Source of the DNA: Niabella sp.
Lineage (GTDB): Bacteria; Bacteroidota; Bacteroidia; Chitinophagales; Chitinophagaceae
DNA length: 64,000 nucleotides
Reading direction: 5' to 3'
Assembly: GCA_027493055.1 (NCBI GenBank)
Contig: JAPUDO010000011.1
Span: 1-64,000 of the forward strand
Positions 40,584 to 49,464 of the stretch are shown here, in pieces; within the stretch, counting starts at the first letter, position 1; each line of letters opens with the position of its first letter. The notes beneath the pieces are model-generated. The model worked only from the letters and a program-made list of their open reading frames with translations. It was not told the origin of the DNA and searched no databases. A program made the translations under genes and the position numbers.

Positions 40584-41560
40584 AGATCTTTTATGCGGTA
40601 CAGGCCACAGGTAATGGGCATATAAGCCGGAGCATGGAGCTGTTGCCCTATCTGCAGCAATATGGACAGGTAGATATTTTTTTAAGTGGCGATAACAGTC
40701 ATTTAAAGCTGGATGCGCCCATAGCATACAGAAGCAAAGGCCTTAGCTTATACTATACCTGCAACGGTTCGCTCAATTACTGGAAAACTGCAAAATCCAT
40801 TAACCCTGTTGCTTTAAGCAAACTGGTTAAAGAGCTGCCTGTAGAAAAATATGATCTTGTGATCAATGATTATGAATATATAACCGCCAAAGCCTGTGCT
40901 GCCAAACATATCCCATCCGTTAACTTCGGCCACCAGGCCAGCTTCCAGTCAATGAAAGTACCGCGCCCGCAGCAAAAAAGCATTACCGGCGAATGGCTTC
41001 TAAAAAATTATGCAAAGGCCGACAGGTATATGGGTCTGCATTTTAAAAATTATGATGATTTTATAGTTACCCCGGTTATTAAAGAGGATATACTTAAAGC
41101 CGATCCCACGGATGCGGGCCATATAACCGTGTACCTGCCCTCTTATTGTGAGCCTCAGCTGATAGAAATATTCTCTCCTTTTAAGGATTTCCGGTTTGAG
41201 ATTTTCAGCGGGCAAAGTACTGCTGAGCATCAGGTAGGCAATATCCGCTTTTTACCGGTAAACAAAAAACGTTTTAATGAAAGTATGATAAGCTGTCATG
41301 CTATCATTACAGGCGGTGGTTTTGAAACACCTTCAGAGGCGATCCACCTGGGTAAAAAAATAATGGCCGTGCCCATTCGCGGCCAGTACGAGCAATGCTG
41401 CAATGCTGCCGCATTAAGCGGGCTGGGTATTATGACGGTTGAAAAAATAGATACAGGCTTTGTCTCTCTGTTTCAGGACTGGATCCATAACTGGCCGCCT
41501 GTTCAGATAGATTACAGCAGGAGTATTCCGCAATGTATGGAGCGGTTGTTTGGCAATTGA
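40580..41560 (+). CDS. Glycosyltransferase, GT-B fold (MurG-like)
   Basis: A 326-residue protein starting in an ATGA overlap with the phosphoesterase gene. It opens 'MKIFYAVQATGNGHISRSMELLPYL', the glycine-rich GxGH loop of MurG/UGT-like transferases, and has a donor-site segment 'CHAIITGGGFETPSEAIHLGKKIMAVPIRGQYEQCCNAA'. This layout matches the uncharacterised bacterial family often annotated 'glycosyltransferase family protein'. The paired phosphoesterase suggests modification of a membrane glycolipid. Acceptor and sugar are unknown. Confidence 0.82.
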   Translation: MKIFYAVQATGNGHISRSMELLPYLQQYGQVDIFLSGDNSHLKLDAPIAYRSKGLSLYYTCNGSLNYWKTAKSINPVALSKLVKELPVEKYDLVINDYEYITAKACAAKHIPSVNFGHQASFQSMKVPRPQQKSITGEWLLKNYAKADRYMGLHFKNYDDFIVTPVIKEDILKADPTDAGHITVYLPSYCEPQLIEIFSPFKDFRFEIFSGQSTAEHQVGNIRFLPVNKKRFNESMISCHAIITGGGFETPSEAIHLGKKIMAVPIRGQYEQCCNAAALSGLGIMTVEKIDTGFVSLFQDWIHNWPPVQIDYSRSIPQCMERLFGN

Positions 41561-41563
41561 TTT

Positions 41564-42352
41564 TTATAGCATTAGCAGCTTTTTAATAGTATGTGTTACG
41601 CCGCCATGATTATTATCCAGCTCCGTAACATATTTTGCTGCCTCTAATATATCCGGGTGTGCGTTTTTCATAGCATAACTGTAACCTGCGTTCTGGATCA
41701 TGTCCAGGTCGTTCAGGTAATCGCCAAAAACCAAAGTCTCTGCAGCGCTAATATTCAGCCTGTCTTGTATCGCCCTGATGGCATTACCCTTGCTGCCATC
41801 GATATTAGTGATATCCAGCCACATTTCGCCGGCAACGGCTATTTTAAAGTCTTTCTCAAATTGTTTATAAAAAGGATAGCTGTTTGTTTCAGAACCTGCC
41901 AGGTCACATAACGATATTTTTACAATCATATCAGCAACTGTTGTAAGATCTTCAACAATTTTAAATTCCTGGTAATATTTAAGCGCCTGTTTTTTAAAGG
42001 TTTCATCGCAATCCTCAAGATAGGCTATATGTTTGCTGCATAAAACAGGATAGGCATCTTTTATAGGCCGTGATATTTCTATAAATTTTTTAATAGAGGC
42101 TTTATCAAGCTGGCTTACCAGTATCTCCTCATGGGCATGTACCACGTAGCTGCCATTATCGCAGGCAAAATACAGATGGTCCTTAATACTTTCAAAAACA
42201 GCCGCTATATTATGAAAAGGGCGTCCGCTGGCAATAACCACTGTAATGCCTTGTTCAAAAATCTGAGGGATCAGCTGCCAGAAATCCGGGGGTAGCTTTT
42301 TATCATCACTTAATAAAGATCCATCCAGGTCGATGGCTATCAGTTTTATCAT
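41564..42352 (-). CDS. Cof-type HAD-IIB phosphatase
   Basis: A 262-residue haloacid-dehalogenase superfamily phosphatase. Motif I is 'LIAIDLDGSLLSDDKKLP' (DxDGxL nucleophile), motif II 'VVIASGRPFHN', motif III Lys near 'DGSKGNAIRAIQDRL', and motif IV 'VFGDYLNDLDMIQNAGYSYAMKNAHPDILEAA'. The IIB cap occupies residues ~85-190. Such enzymes dephosphorylate sugar phosphates or cofactors such as FMN or PLP; substrate is not predictable. It is convergent with the glycosyltransferase gene with only 3 bp between stops. Confidence 0.92.
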   Translation of the reverse strand: MIKLIAIDLDGSLLSDDKKLPPDFWQLIPQIFEQGITVVIASGRPFHNIAAVFESIKDHLYFACDNGSYVVHAHEEILVSQLDKASIKKFIEISRPIKDAYPVLCSKHIAYLEDCDETFKKQALKYYQEFKIVEDLTTVADMIVKISLCDLAGSETNSYPFYKQFEKDFKIAVAGEMWLDITNIDGSKGNAIRAIQDRLNISAAETLVFGDYLNDLDMIQNAGYSYAMKNAHPDILEAAKYVTELDNNHGGVTHTIKKLLML

Positions 42353-42492
42353 TTTCGCAATATGGTTTAACTAAAAAATGGAGCTATTCATCGAAAAAAT
42401 CACTGTGTTGGTCTAAAAGGTCTTTACAGGCTTTTTCAAAATAACTTACTTAGCATTCTGTTTCGGTAATTTATTTTAACCGCCCTCATTAA

Positions 42493-43668
42493 ATGCAACA
42501 TTCAGAAGCAAATATAACTAATAGGATTGAAGTCATAGATGTACTTCGGGGCTTTGCTTTACTGGGAATTTCTCTGAGGCATTTCATTTCCAGGTTTGAT
42601 TATGAGGGCAGGGCTTACTCGAACAACCCTTTTTTATATAAAATCGATAATTTCATCGAAGTTGCAGATTATCACTTTCTTATGGACAAAACCTACCCTA
42701 TTTTTGCGCTGCTTTTTGGGTTCTCCATGTTTTTAGTGAATCAATCCTCTTCCCACACCACATCTTTCATGCGTTCTGCCAAAAGGTTATTGGGACTGAT
42801 ACCGTTTGCATGTATAAACGCTCTTTTCTTTCCTGATGGCGATATACTTGGTTTATATGTAATTATAGGGCTTATTGTTTTATTATTAGTAAAATTGCCG
42901 CTGAAATGGTTACCTTACGTTGCCAGCTTCTTTCTATTGCAACCATTGGTTTGGTTTCAGATTATCATTCATCTCTTTAACGGGAACATCAATATAATTG
43001 AACATAATTCCTCCTCACTCCTTAACGCTGTCAATCATACTATAGCTAACGGCAGCTTCCTGGAAATAATGTGGGTAAACCTTACTAAAGGTCAAATCGG
43101 AAACTTTGTGTGGGCGTTTGAAGTAGGAAGGGTAAGTCAAACAATTGGCCTGATGCTATTAGGCTATTATTTGGGAGAGAGCGGCCGGTTGGTGCAATTT
43201 ATAGAAAAAGGCAAAAAGGTGCTGCGCTATTTAGTGATCCCTGTATCAGTGATAGCCGGAGGCATGTTTGTTAAAAGTTGGGCCGCCGGAACGCCGGTGT
43301 CAAAAGAGCTCCTGTTAATAATATCCAGCTGGTCCGGTTTGTCCGTTGCATTTATATATATTATTTTAATTATTTTTATTTATAATGTATTTCCGGCGCA
43401 CCTTTTCTCATCATTGCGCCTTTATGGAAGAATGAGCCTTACCAATTATATCCTGCAGTCTATAATTGGCGGTATCCTGTTTGCTCCGTTTGCTTTTAAT
43501 GGTGCGGCCTATTTGCCAAATGTGTCCATTGTTCTCCTGTTTGCTATAACAACTCTGGGCCAGGTTGCTTTCTCAAAGTATTGGCTTACAGCAAACCGGT
43601 ATGGTCCCCTGGAGTTTTATTGGCGCCGGATTTCCCTGCTGGTATTCAGTAAAAATGTGAGCCTCTAA
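42493..43668 (+). CDS. DUF418 domain integral membrane protein
   Basis: A 391-residue polytopic membrane protein. It opens 'RIEVIDVLRGFALLGISLRHFISRF', the DUF418/acyltransferase-3-like 'ID.LRG.AL.GI' start. It has about ten hydrophobic segments and ends with the DUF418 hallmarks 'LRLYGRMSLTNYILQSIIGGILF', '...LGQVAFSKYWLTANRYGPLEFYWRRI'. DUF418 proteins are inner-membrane proteins of unknown or putative transport/acyl-transfer function. It stands beside a surface-protein gene with which it may form a pair; both run rightward and are nearly adjacent. Confidence 0.88.
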   Translation: MQHSEANITNRIEVIDVLRGFALLGISLRHFISRFDYEGRAYSNNPFLYKIDNFIEVADYHFLMDKTYPIFALLFGFSMFLVNQSSSHTTSFMRSAKRLLGLIPFACINALFFPDGDILGLYVIIGLIVLLLVKLPLKWLPYVASFFLLQPLVWFQIIIHLFNGNINIIEHNSSSLLNAVNHTIANGSFLEIMWVNLTKGQIGNFVWAFEVGRVSQTIGLMLLGYYLGESGRLVQFIEKGKKVLRYLVIPVSVIAGGMFVKSWAAGTPVSKELLLIISSWSGLSVAFIYIILIIFIYNVFPAHLFSSLRLYGRMSLTNYILQSIIGGILFAPFAFNGAAYLPNVSIVLLFAITTLGQVAFSKYWLTANRYGPLEFYWRRISLLVFSKNVSL

Positions 43669-43698
43669 TTGTGTTTATTAATATTAAAATTTCATCTT

Positions 43699-45129
43699 AT
43701 GAAAAATGGATTAGTTTTTTTAAGTTTTTTTCTTTTTACGGCTTTCTCAATCAAAGCGCAAACTACAGATACAATCTATACGGTAAGTAATTATACTTCC
43801 CCCGGTATCAGACAAATTACAGGCGTTGACCCCAACACCGGATCCGGTGCCATCGTTACTTCTTACGCTGAAACTGATGGAACAACGCTAAGCGCTGCAA
43901 TGGCTTTAGGTAATAACGGCTATTTATATTATATCCCTTATGTTCCGAGCGAAGGAGGGGGCAGTGAGAATGAGGGCACGTTTAAGATACACTCAATAGC
44001 CGCTTATCCAACAATTTCAACTCCTGCAGAACCTTCATCACAGGAAGTGTATTCCGGTGATGTGAATGGTGCATCAACTGATAAAGCAATATTCAGAACT
44101 ATGTCGGCGGCTCCTGACGGCCTGATATACCTGACTTTTTCTGACGGAAACGGTAACATCTCCTTAGCTAGGTTTCAGCCTGGCCTGGGAGGTACTGTAG
44201 TGGCCAACAGCTTTGAGTTACTTGGTGGCATTACTTTAAATGGCGCTCCCCCCTCCTTAAATCTTCGCAATGGCGATATTGCTTTTGACGGAAGCGGAAA
44301 CCTTTACGCTTTGATTAACGAAGACCAGGCAGGGGGTGCTGCTGTTATTTATTTTGCATCGGCAAACGCTATATCTACAACAAGCGGTGGTACTACCAAT
44401 CTTGTAACAAAGTACAATGTAGTTAAACCCGGACCAGGCGGCGGTAATTTTTCTGAGTATGTGACAGGGCTGGCAGTGTCCTCAACAGGTAATTTTTATA
44501 TTGCTGTACAGGACGACCATGATCCAAGCCAGGGAGGTGTGTATTTATTAACCCGTAATGTCAACAATAATAATGAATTAGTGATATCTCCCAGCCCTGT
44601 CAGCAATGATAATGCAAGAGCTATAGCAGACCTTGCTACACACTATTTTCCTTCTTCAACTATTTTGCCGGTTGAGTATGGGGCAATTGATGCTAAAATA
44701 GCAAGAGGATCTTTAATTGTTAACTGGAGCACCTTAACAGAAACCAATAATGACCATTTTGAAATTGAAGTTTCAACAGACGGGAAGCAGTTTGTTAATA
44801 TAGGAACAATGAATACAAAGGCGGCGGGCGGAAACTCCGATAAAACCATTTATTACAGCTTTACCAAAACGGTTGATGTACCTGTTGCTGTTATGGGTAT
44901 ATCCTTGCTTTCTTTAGCTGTGGTTCTTTTATTAGTGAACAGGAAAAACAGGCTGCTGCTTTCATTGATGATGGTAATGGGCATAGGATTGTCCTTTGCT
45001 TCCTGCAGTAAAAATGGGGAACAGGTAGATGTTAGCGGAGAAGGAAAATTGTTTGTAAGAATTGTACAGGTAGATAAAGACGGTACAAAATCTGTTACAG
45101 ATGCCATAACCGCTTATAAAGCAGATTAA
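43699..45129 (+). CDS. Secreted propeller-like protein with C-terminal membrane anchor
   Basis: A 476-residue protein from the ATG at 43699, signal peptide 'MKNGLVFLSFFLFTAFSIKAQ'. Residues ~25-330 are Gly/Ser/Thr-rich beta repeats of propeller type ('GLIYLTFSDGNGNISLARF', 'FDGSGNLYALINED', 'SSTGNFYIAVQDDHD'). A beta-sandwich 'GSLIVNWSTLTETNNDHFEIEVSTDGKQF' follows, of the kind usually placed before type IX sorting domains. Instead of a sorting domain it has a TM segment 'VAVMGISLLSLAVVLLLVN', a basic stop, a second hydrophobic stretch and 'SFASCSKNGEQ', which looks like a lipobox in a misplaced position. No function is recognised. A strong terminator follows. Confidence 0.75.
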   Translation: MKNGLVFLSFFLFTAFSIKAQTTDTIYTVSNYTSPGIRQITGVDPNTGSGAIVTSYAETDGTTLSAAMALGNNGYLYYIPYVPSEGGGSENEGTFKIHSIAAYPTISTPAEPSSQEVYSGDVNGASTDKAIFRTMSAAPDGLIYLTFSDGNGNISLARFQPGLGGTVVANSFELLGGITLNGAPPSLNLRNGDIAFDGSGNLYALINEDQAGGAAVIYFASANAISTTSGGTTNLVTKYNVVKPGPGGGNFSEYVTGLAVSSTGNFYIAVQDDHDPSQGGVYLLTRNVNNNNELVISPSPVSNDNARAIADLATHYFPSSTILPVEYGAIDAKIARGSLIVNWSTLTETNNDHFEIEVSTDGKQFVNIGTMNTKAAGGNSDKTIYYSFTKTVDVPVAVMGISLLSLAVVLLLVNRKNRLLLSLMMVMGIGLSFASCSKNGEQVDVSGEGKLFVRIVQVDKDGTKSVTDAITAYKAD

Positions 45130-45161
45130 TTTTTAGCATACCAAAGTTTACATATATCCAG

Positions 45162-45189
45162 GAGCTGCCCCATAGGGGCGGCTCTTTTT
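45162..45189 (+). terminator. Intrinsic terminator
   Basis: A 10-bp stem GAGCTGCCCC/GGGGCGGCTC (one G-U pair) with loop ATA, followed by TTTTT. It lies 32 bp after the stop of the propeller-like protein gene. Confidence 0.88.
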
Positions 45190-45747
45190 AATAAATGTTA
45201 ATATGCCCTGTGCATAATGTGCATTTATGTGAATTATATTCGTAATAAATGTGCATAACACTGTTCGAAACAGGTGCGTACAAAAAGGGGTAAAAATTTG
45301 GAACAGGCCAGTTTCAGGTCGTATCTTCATAATGCACAGTTGATAAATAAAAAACAAAGCCCTGCAAAGGATTAAGTTTGAAGTTTTGAAACGGGCAATT
45401 TTACAGCAGCCTCTTTGACAAATGTATCGTGTAATTATTGGAAAAACAGTCAGCAATGCCTGGGAAATCAATAGTGATCGTATACAAATGTAAATGCAGA
45501 AAGCTGTAAAAAGCTGAAGCAATAAAGGGCAGATATGAGCTATAATACAGCCGGAAATATAGAATGTAGTAAAATACAGGAAGTATCCTGGCTCTGTAAC
45601 GCTGATGAAGCCTGTATATAGCTGAAGCAAAATTTTAGCGGAAGCCTTGCCATTTGTTCTGTAGGTTGATGGGCTTTTAACTTTGTATAGAAATATACTT
45701 ACTTAAAATTCCAATATCTGCACTACAAGACAATGCAGAAGCTATTA

Positions 45748-45817
45748 AAAGCATCGGGTTTAAGCAGAAGAACCGGGTAACCGGCTCCGAAGCGACAAGC
45801 ACGATGCTTTTTTTTAT
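45748..45817 (+). ncRNA. Possible small RNA 3' end closed by a 9-bp stem and T-tract
   Basis: AAAGCATCG (45748-45756) pairs with CGATGCTTT (45802-45810), enclosing a GC-rich 45-nt interior with a further CCGG/CCGG helix, and is followed by TTTTTTT. No coding gene precedes it on this strand, so it may terminate a non-coding transcript or an antisense transcript to galE. I do not recognise an RNA family. Confidence 0.25.
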
Positions 45818-45892
45818 GCCAGACAGGAATCTTTTACAAAGCCTGTATCGAAAATCTTCTGCGCTATTCAGTGCTTTCTGTGAGCCGTTTTT

Positions 45893-46918
45893 TCAGGCCT
45901 CCGCTTTCAGCTTCTGCTCCCACTTCCACGCAGTGCCCATCATATCATCAATACCATATTGTATATCCCAGCCCAGACTTTTTACTGCATAATCATTATT
46001 GGCATAAATAGCAATAACATCTCCTGCACGGCGCGGGCCAATTTCATAATTCAGCTTTTCGCCGCTTACCCTTTCAAAAGCGTTAATGGCTTCCAAAACG
46101 GTAACCCCGTTGCCGGTACCCAGGTTGAAAATTTCGTAGTTGGATGTATTCTTATGATTTTCTAAAAACTGGATGGCCAGCGTATGCGCGTGAGATATAT
46201 CGCTTACGTGGATGAAATCGCGCAGGCAGCTGCCGTCACGCGTGTCATAATCGGCGCCGTGAACAGTCATTTTAGGCAATTTCCCAATAGCTGTTTGGGT
46301 GATAGCCGGGAAAAGATTTTGCGGGCGGCCAATAGGCAGCTCTCCAATCTCAATAGACGGATGTGCCCCTACAGGATTGAAATACCTTAATGCAATAATA
46401 TTGGTAAAGTCAAACACTTTTGCAAAATCGGTCAGTACCTGTTCGCCCATTTGCTTGGTAGCTCCGTAAGGGCTTTCGGCCGGCTTAGTGGGCGTTTGCT
46501 CTGTAACCGGTATGGCATCGGGGTTGCCATACACCGTGCAGGAAGAAGAGAAAACAAAATAAGGAATCTTAAAATCGCGTACACATTTCAGCACGTTCAT
46601 TAAGGAGTTGAGGTTGTTTTCATAGTACATTAATGGCTTCTCCACTGATTCGCCTACAGCTTTATAAGCAGCAAAATGTATAATTCCTTCTATATCCGGA
46701 TTTTCCTGGAAAACGGCGTGCGTATCATCAAAGTTGCACAGGTCTACCTTATAGTTTTTTACCGCCTTGCCGGTGATTTTTTCCACACCTTTTAATACAT
46801 CAGGATTGGAGCGGCTGTTATTATCAATTGAGATCACATCGTAACCATTTTGAATAAGATCAACAACTGTGTGAGAGCCAATGTAGCCGCAGCCACCGGT
46901 AACTAAAATTTTTGCCAT
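45893..46918 (-). CDS. galE: UDP-glucose 4-epimerase GalE
   Basis: A 341-residue short-chain dehydrogenase/reductase of the extended class. The NAD+ loop is 'ILVTGGCGYIGSHTVVDLI', the substrate region 'VFSSSCTVYGNPDAIPVTE' provides the catalytic Ser/Thr, and the catalytic pair is 'ESPYGATKQMGEQVL' (YxxxK). Later GalE signatures are 'IALRYFNPVGAHPS' and 'GDGSCLRDFIHVSD'-like 'TRDGSCLRDFIHVSDI'. It interconverts UDP-glucose and UDP-galactose for surface glycans and galactose use. The ATG at 46918 is clear. It is monocistronic, behind a bidirectional terminator. Confidence 0.96.
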   Translation of the reverse strand: MAKILVTGGCGYIGSHTVVDLIQNGYDVISIDNNSRSNPDVLKGVEKITGKAVKNYKVDLCNFDDTHAVFQENPDIEGIIHFAAYKAVGESVEKPLMYYENNLNSLMNVLKCVRDFKIPYFVFSSSCTVYGNPDAIPVTEQTPTKPAESPYGATKQMGEQVLTDFAKVFDFTNIIALRYFNPVGAHPSIEIGELPIGRPQNLFPAITQTAIGKLPKMTVHGADYDTRDGSCLRDFIHVSDISHAHTLAIQFLENHKNTSNYEIFNLGTGNGVTVLEAINAFERVSGEKLNYEIGPRRAGDVIAIYANNDYAVKSLGWDIQYGIDDMMGTAWKWEQKLKAEA

Positions 46919-47024
46919 AGAAAGATATTATTAATTTTCTTAAAATGTTTGATTAAGAGCACCAATGCATTTTGCCGCAATCAATTACCGGTTACATACA
47001 TCTTCCGGAGGTTGTTACAGAAAA

Positions 47025-47059
47025 CACCTTTGCGCTTTTTAAGACACAGCGCAAAGGTG
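47025..47059. terminator. Terminator between the Pit transporter gene and galE
   Basis: A perfect 12-bp stem CACCTTTGCGCT/AGCGCAAAGGTG (47025-47036 with 47048-47059) with an 11-nt loop. On the minus strand it is followed by TTTTCTG after the Pit stop codon, and it has a T-rich run on the plus side too, so it could act in both directions. Confidence 0.8.
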
Positions 47060-47089
47060 AGCGTTTTTTGATAAAAATCAGTAGGATTT

Positions 47090-48481
47090 TTAGCCGCCTA
47101 TCAACCTTACAATAAAATAAACAATACCAGCCAGGATGGCGCTGATAGGAATGGTCAATATCCAGGCCCAGAGCAGGTTGGTAGTTACCCCCCAGCGCAC
47201 AGCGCTCAGGCGCTTGGTAGCGCCCACACCAATAATAGAGCCGGTAATAGTGTGTGTAGTGCTTACGGGTATTTTTAGCATTTCTGTGGCAAACAGGGTA
47301 ATGGCACCTGCGGTTTCTGCGGCCACACCTTCAAATGGGGTTACTTTGGTGATTTTAGTACCCATTGTTTTAATGATTTTCCAGCCACCGCTAAGCGTAC
47401 CTAAAGCTATCATAGAGTAACAGGCCAGCGGTACCCAGCTTACCATGCCATCCAGCGAATATTTGGAAGGATCAAAAGCCACAAAAGCCGCCATAATAAT
47501 GCCCATTACTTTCTGGCTGTCGTTACCACCATGCCCTAAACTAAAGGCGGCAGAAGATACCAATTGCATTCGCTTGAACCATATTTCGGACTTGGCATAA
47601 TTAAGCGTATGCAGGAACATTGAAAATATAGACATTACAATAAGTATGAAAGCCAGCAAAAACCATTTCATATTATGGCCAAATAACACTACTTTAAGGG
47701 AGTAAGGCTTATTGCTATTATAAAGCCTGCTTGCATTTTCAAGATCTTTTTGCTTTACCATAATAGTGGCCTTAGCTTTCTCCGCAGCTTTTTCAAGGTG
47801 AATATCGCTGGGGGTAGCGCTGGCTGCCAGTTGCTTTTCTTCGTAATCTTTTTTAGCGGTTGCTACACTGTTTTCGATGGTCACCATTTCTTTTTCCGGC
47901 AAATGAACCACTGATATAAGTAATAGCACACTGCCCACAATTACCAGCACAGAAATGAGGCGGGGCCAGATGGTTTTGCTGAAAGAATGCAAAAACCAGA
48001 TGGAAATCAGGAAAGCCACTATCATCCCAATAAGTGGCGCCAGTACAATGAATATTACCGTAGGCATTATTTTGCCCATATTCACAATTTCAGAAATGAA
48101 CAGCCCGCTTCCGGTATGTGAAAAATAAGCGTGTGCCACCCCTGCGCCGGCAAAACCACCAATAAGTGTATGCGAAGAACTTGAAGGGATACCAAACCAC
48201 CATGTAAGCAGGTTCCATGCAATGGCGGCTATCAGCCCGGAAAAAATAACATTGAGCGTTACAAACTCGGAGTTTACGATCTGGCTTACGGTTTGTGCAA
48301 CTCCATGATCAAAAATAAAATAGGCCAGAAAGTTGAAAAAAGCTGCCCAGGTCACGGCCTGAAGCGGTGTAAGCACCTTGGTGGAAACTACAGTAGCAAT
48401 AGAGTTGGCAGCATCATGAAAACCATTAATATAATCAAAAATGAGCGCCAGCGCTATGATAATTACGAGATAGGTAAACAT
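47090..48481 (-). CDS. Inorganic phosphate transporter, Pit family
   Basis: A 463-residue polytopic membrane protein. Both Pit signature repeats are visible: 'FDYINGFHDAANSIATVVSTKVLTPLQAV' near the N-terminus and 'AFSLGHGGNDSQKVMGIIMAAFV' plus 'IPVSTTHTITGSIIGVGATKRLSAV' in the C-terminal half. A long charged cytosolic insert ('VATAKKDYEEKQ...IHLEKAAEKAKATIMVKQKDLENASRLY') separates the halves. It takes up phosphate (probably as metal-phosphate with H+). The PhoU-like gene lies just upstream on the same strand, forming the usual Pit/DUF47 pair. Confidence 0.95.
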   Translation of the reverse strand: MFTYLVIIIALALIFDYINGFHDAANSIATVVSTKVLTPLQAVTWAAFFNFLAYFIFDHGVAQTVSQIVNSEFVTLNVIFSGLIAAIAWNLLTWWFGIPSSSSHTLIGGFAGAGVAHAYFSHTGSGLFISEIVNMGKIMPTVIFIVLAPLIGMIVAFLISIWFLHSFSKTIWPRLISVLVIVGSVLLLISVVHLPEKEMVTIENSVATAKKDYEEKQLAASATPSDIHLEKAAEKAKATIMVKQKDLENASRLYNSNKPYSLKVVLFGHNMKWFLLAFILIVMSIFSMFLHTLNYAKSEIWFKRMQLVSSAAFSLGHGGNDSQKVMGIIMAAFVAFDPSKYSLDGMVSWVPLACYSMIALGTLSGGWKIIKTMGTKITKVTPFEGVAAETAGAITLFATEMLKIPVSTTHTITGSIIGVGATKRLSAVRWGVTTNLLWAWILTIPISAILAGIVYFIVRLIGG

Positions 48482-48571
48482 AGTTTTTAATATGCTGATG
48501 TGATAATTTGCAAATGTGCTGATGCCGTGGTATAAAAGAGTTTCCCCAACTTACCACTTGCTATTTACTAA

Positions 48572-49219
48572 TTATGCGTATTTAATAATGATAGATTCAA
48601 TCACATTGCCTGCGTCTTCACATTTATCTGTAACAGTTTCCATTACCTGGTAAATATCTCTTCTTTTTATCAGCTCCTTTGCATCAATATCGCTGTTAAA
48701 CAGCTTTTCAATGCTCATATCAAACACATCGTCCGCCTGGTTCTCAATACTGTTTATTTTAACAAGCGCTTCTGTTATGTTTCTTATTTTTTTCATGTTC
48801 CTGAGCTCTGCTACTGCGGTCTTTACATGCTGGGTGCCCTGTTCAATCAGCTCAGCCATTTTTTGAAAACCGGTATCGTTAGGGTTAACACGGTAAAAGT
48901 TGATTTTTTTGGCAGCAGAATAGGTATAATCAACAATATCATCCAGCGATGTAGCCAGGTAGTGTATGTCTTCCCTGTCAAAAGGAGTAATAAAGTTTCT
49001 GCTGAGCTCTGTAAAAACATTATGGGTCAGCTCATCACTATGGTGCTCCAGGTCTGTAAGATCCTGAACCAGTTTGCTGCGTTTATCATAATCAGGCTCA
49101 TTAATTACCTGTTTCAAAAGGCTGCCGGACCTGGACACGTTCTCGGCGATCTTTTCAAATAATTCGTAAAAAGTGGTGCTTGCAGGAGTAAAGATTTTAA
49201 GTATTGAGTTAAGACCCAT
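48572..49219 (-). CDS. PhoU-like DUF47 Pit accessory protein
   Basis: A 215-residue all-helical protein of the DUF47 family. Features are 'FYELFEKIAENVSRSGSLLKQVI', 'DLTDLEHHSDELTHNVFTELSRNFITPFDREDIHYLATSLDDIVDYTYSAAKKI' with the conserved PFDREDI motif, and 'KRRDIYQVMETVTDKCEDAGNVIESIIIKYA'. It is thought to regulate or assist the neighbouring Pit transporter. It precedes the transporter gene with a 90-bp gap in the same direction. The gene starting divergently at 49465 is a TonB receptor, so the 245-bp gap holds two promoters. Confidence 0.94.
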   Translation of the reverse strand: MGLNSILKIFTPASTTFYELFEKIAENVSRSGSLLKQVINEPDYDKRSKLVQDLTDLEHHSDELTHNVFTELSRNFITPFDREDIHYLATSLDDIVDYTYSAAKKINFYRVNPNDTGFQKMAELIEQGTQHVKTAVAELRNMKKIRNITEALVKINSIENQADDVFDMSIEKLFNSDIDAKELIKRRDIYQVMETVTDKCEDAGNVIESIIIKYA

Positions 49220-49464
49220 AATAAATGGTTTTAAAATGATGGCAAAAGTATTTCGTTAAGAGTTTGTATTCCTTAAAATTACAGGAATTAATAATTCCTT
49301 AATATTGGTTGTGGGTAAAATAGGGAGAGATATAATATATTGTATAAGCTTATCCACCTTCTGTCAACCTGTTAATACAAAAGAAATATTAGTGTTACAA
49401 TTTGGTAACATGGCCGTAACAATCCGGTAATATAGCAGGTACACCTTTGCAGCAAAATTAATGT

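Larger units (their letters stand above)
45130..45892. other. 763-bp gap: terminator, then apparently non-coding DNA
   Basis: It starts with the terminator at 45162-45189. The rest contains no convincing gene. A 160-codon minus-strand frame (45148-45630) begins with TTG, overlaps the terminator and has no family resemblance. Near the right end is a structured segment at 45748-45817 that could end a small RNA. A possible plus-strand promoter-like TTTG followed by TATAGAAATATAC lies near 45683. Confidence 0.5.

Noticed and set aside
45148-45630. 160-codon minus-strand open frame in the gap before galE
   Set aside because: It begins with TTG, overlaps a strong terminator of the gene on the other strand, and has no signal peptide, domain or family resemblance; its hydrophobicity follows from AT-rich composition.
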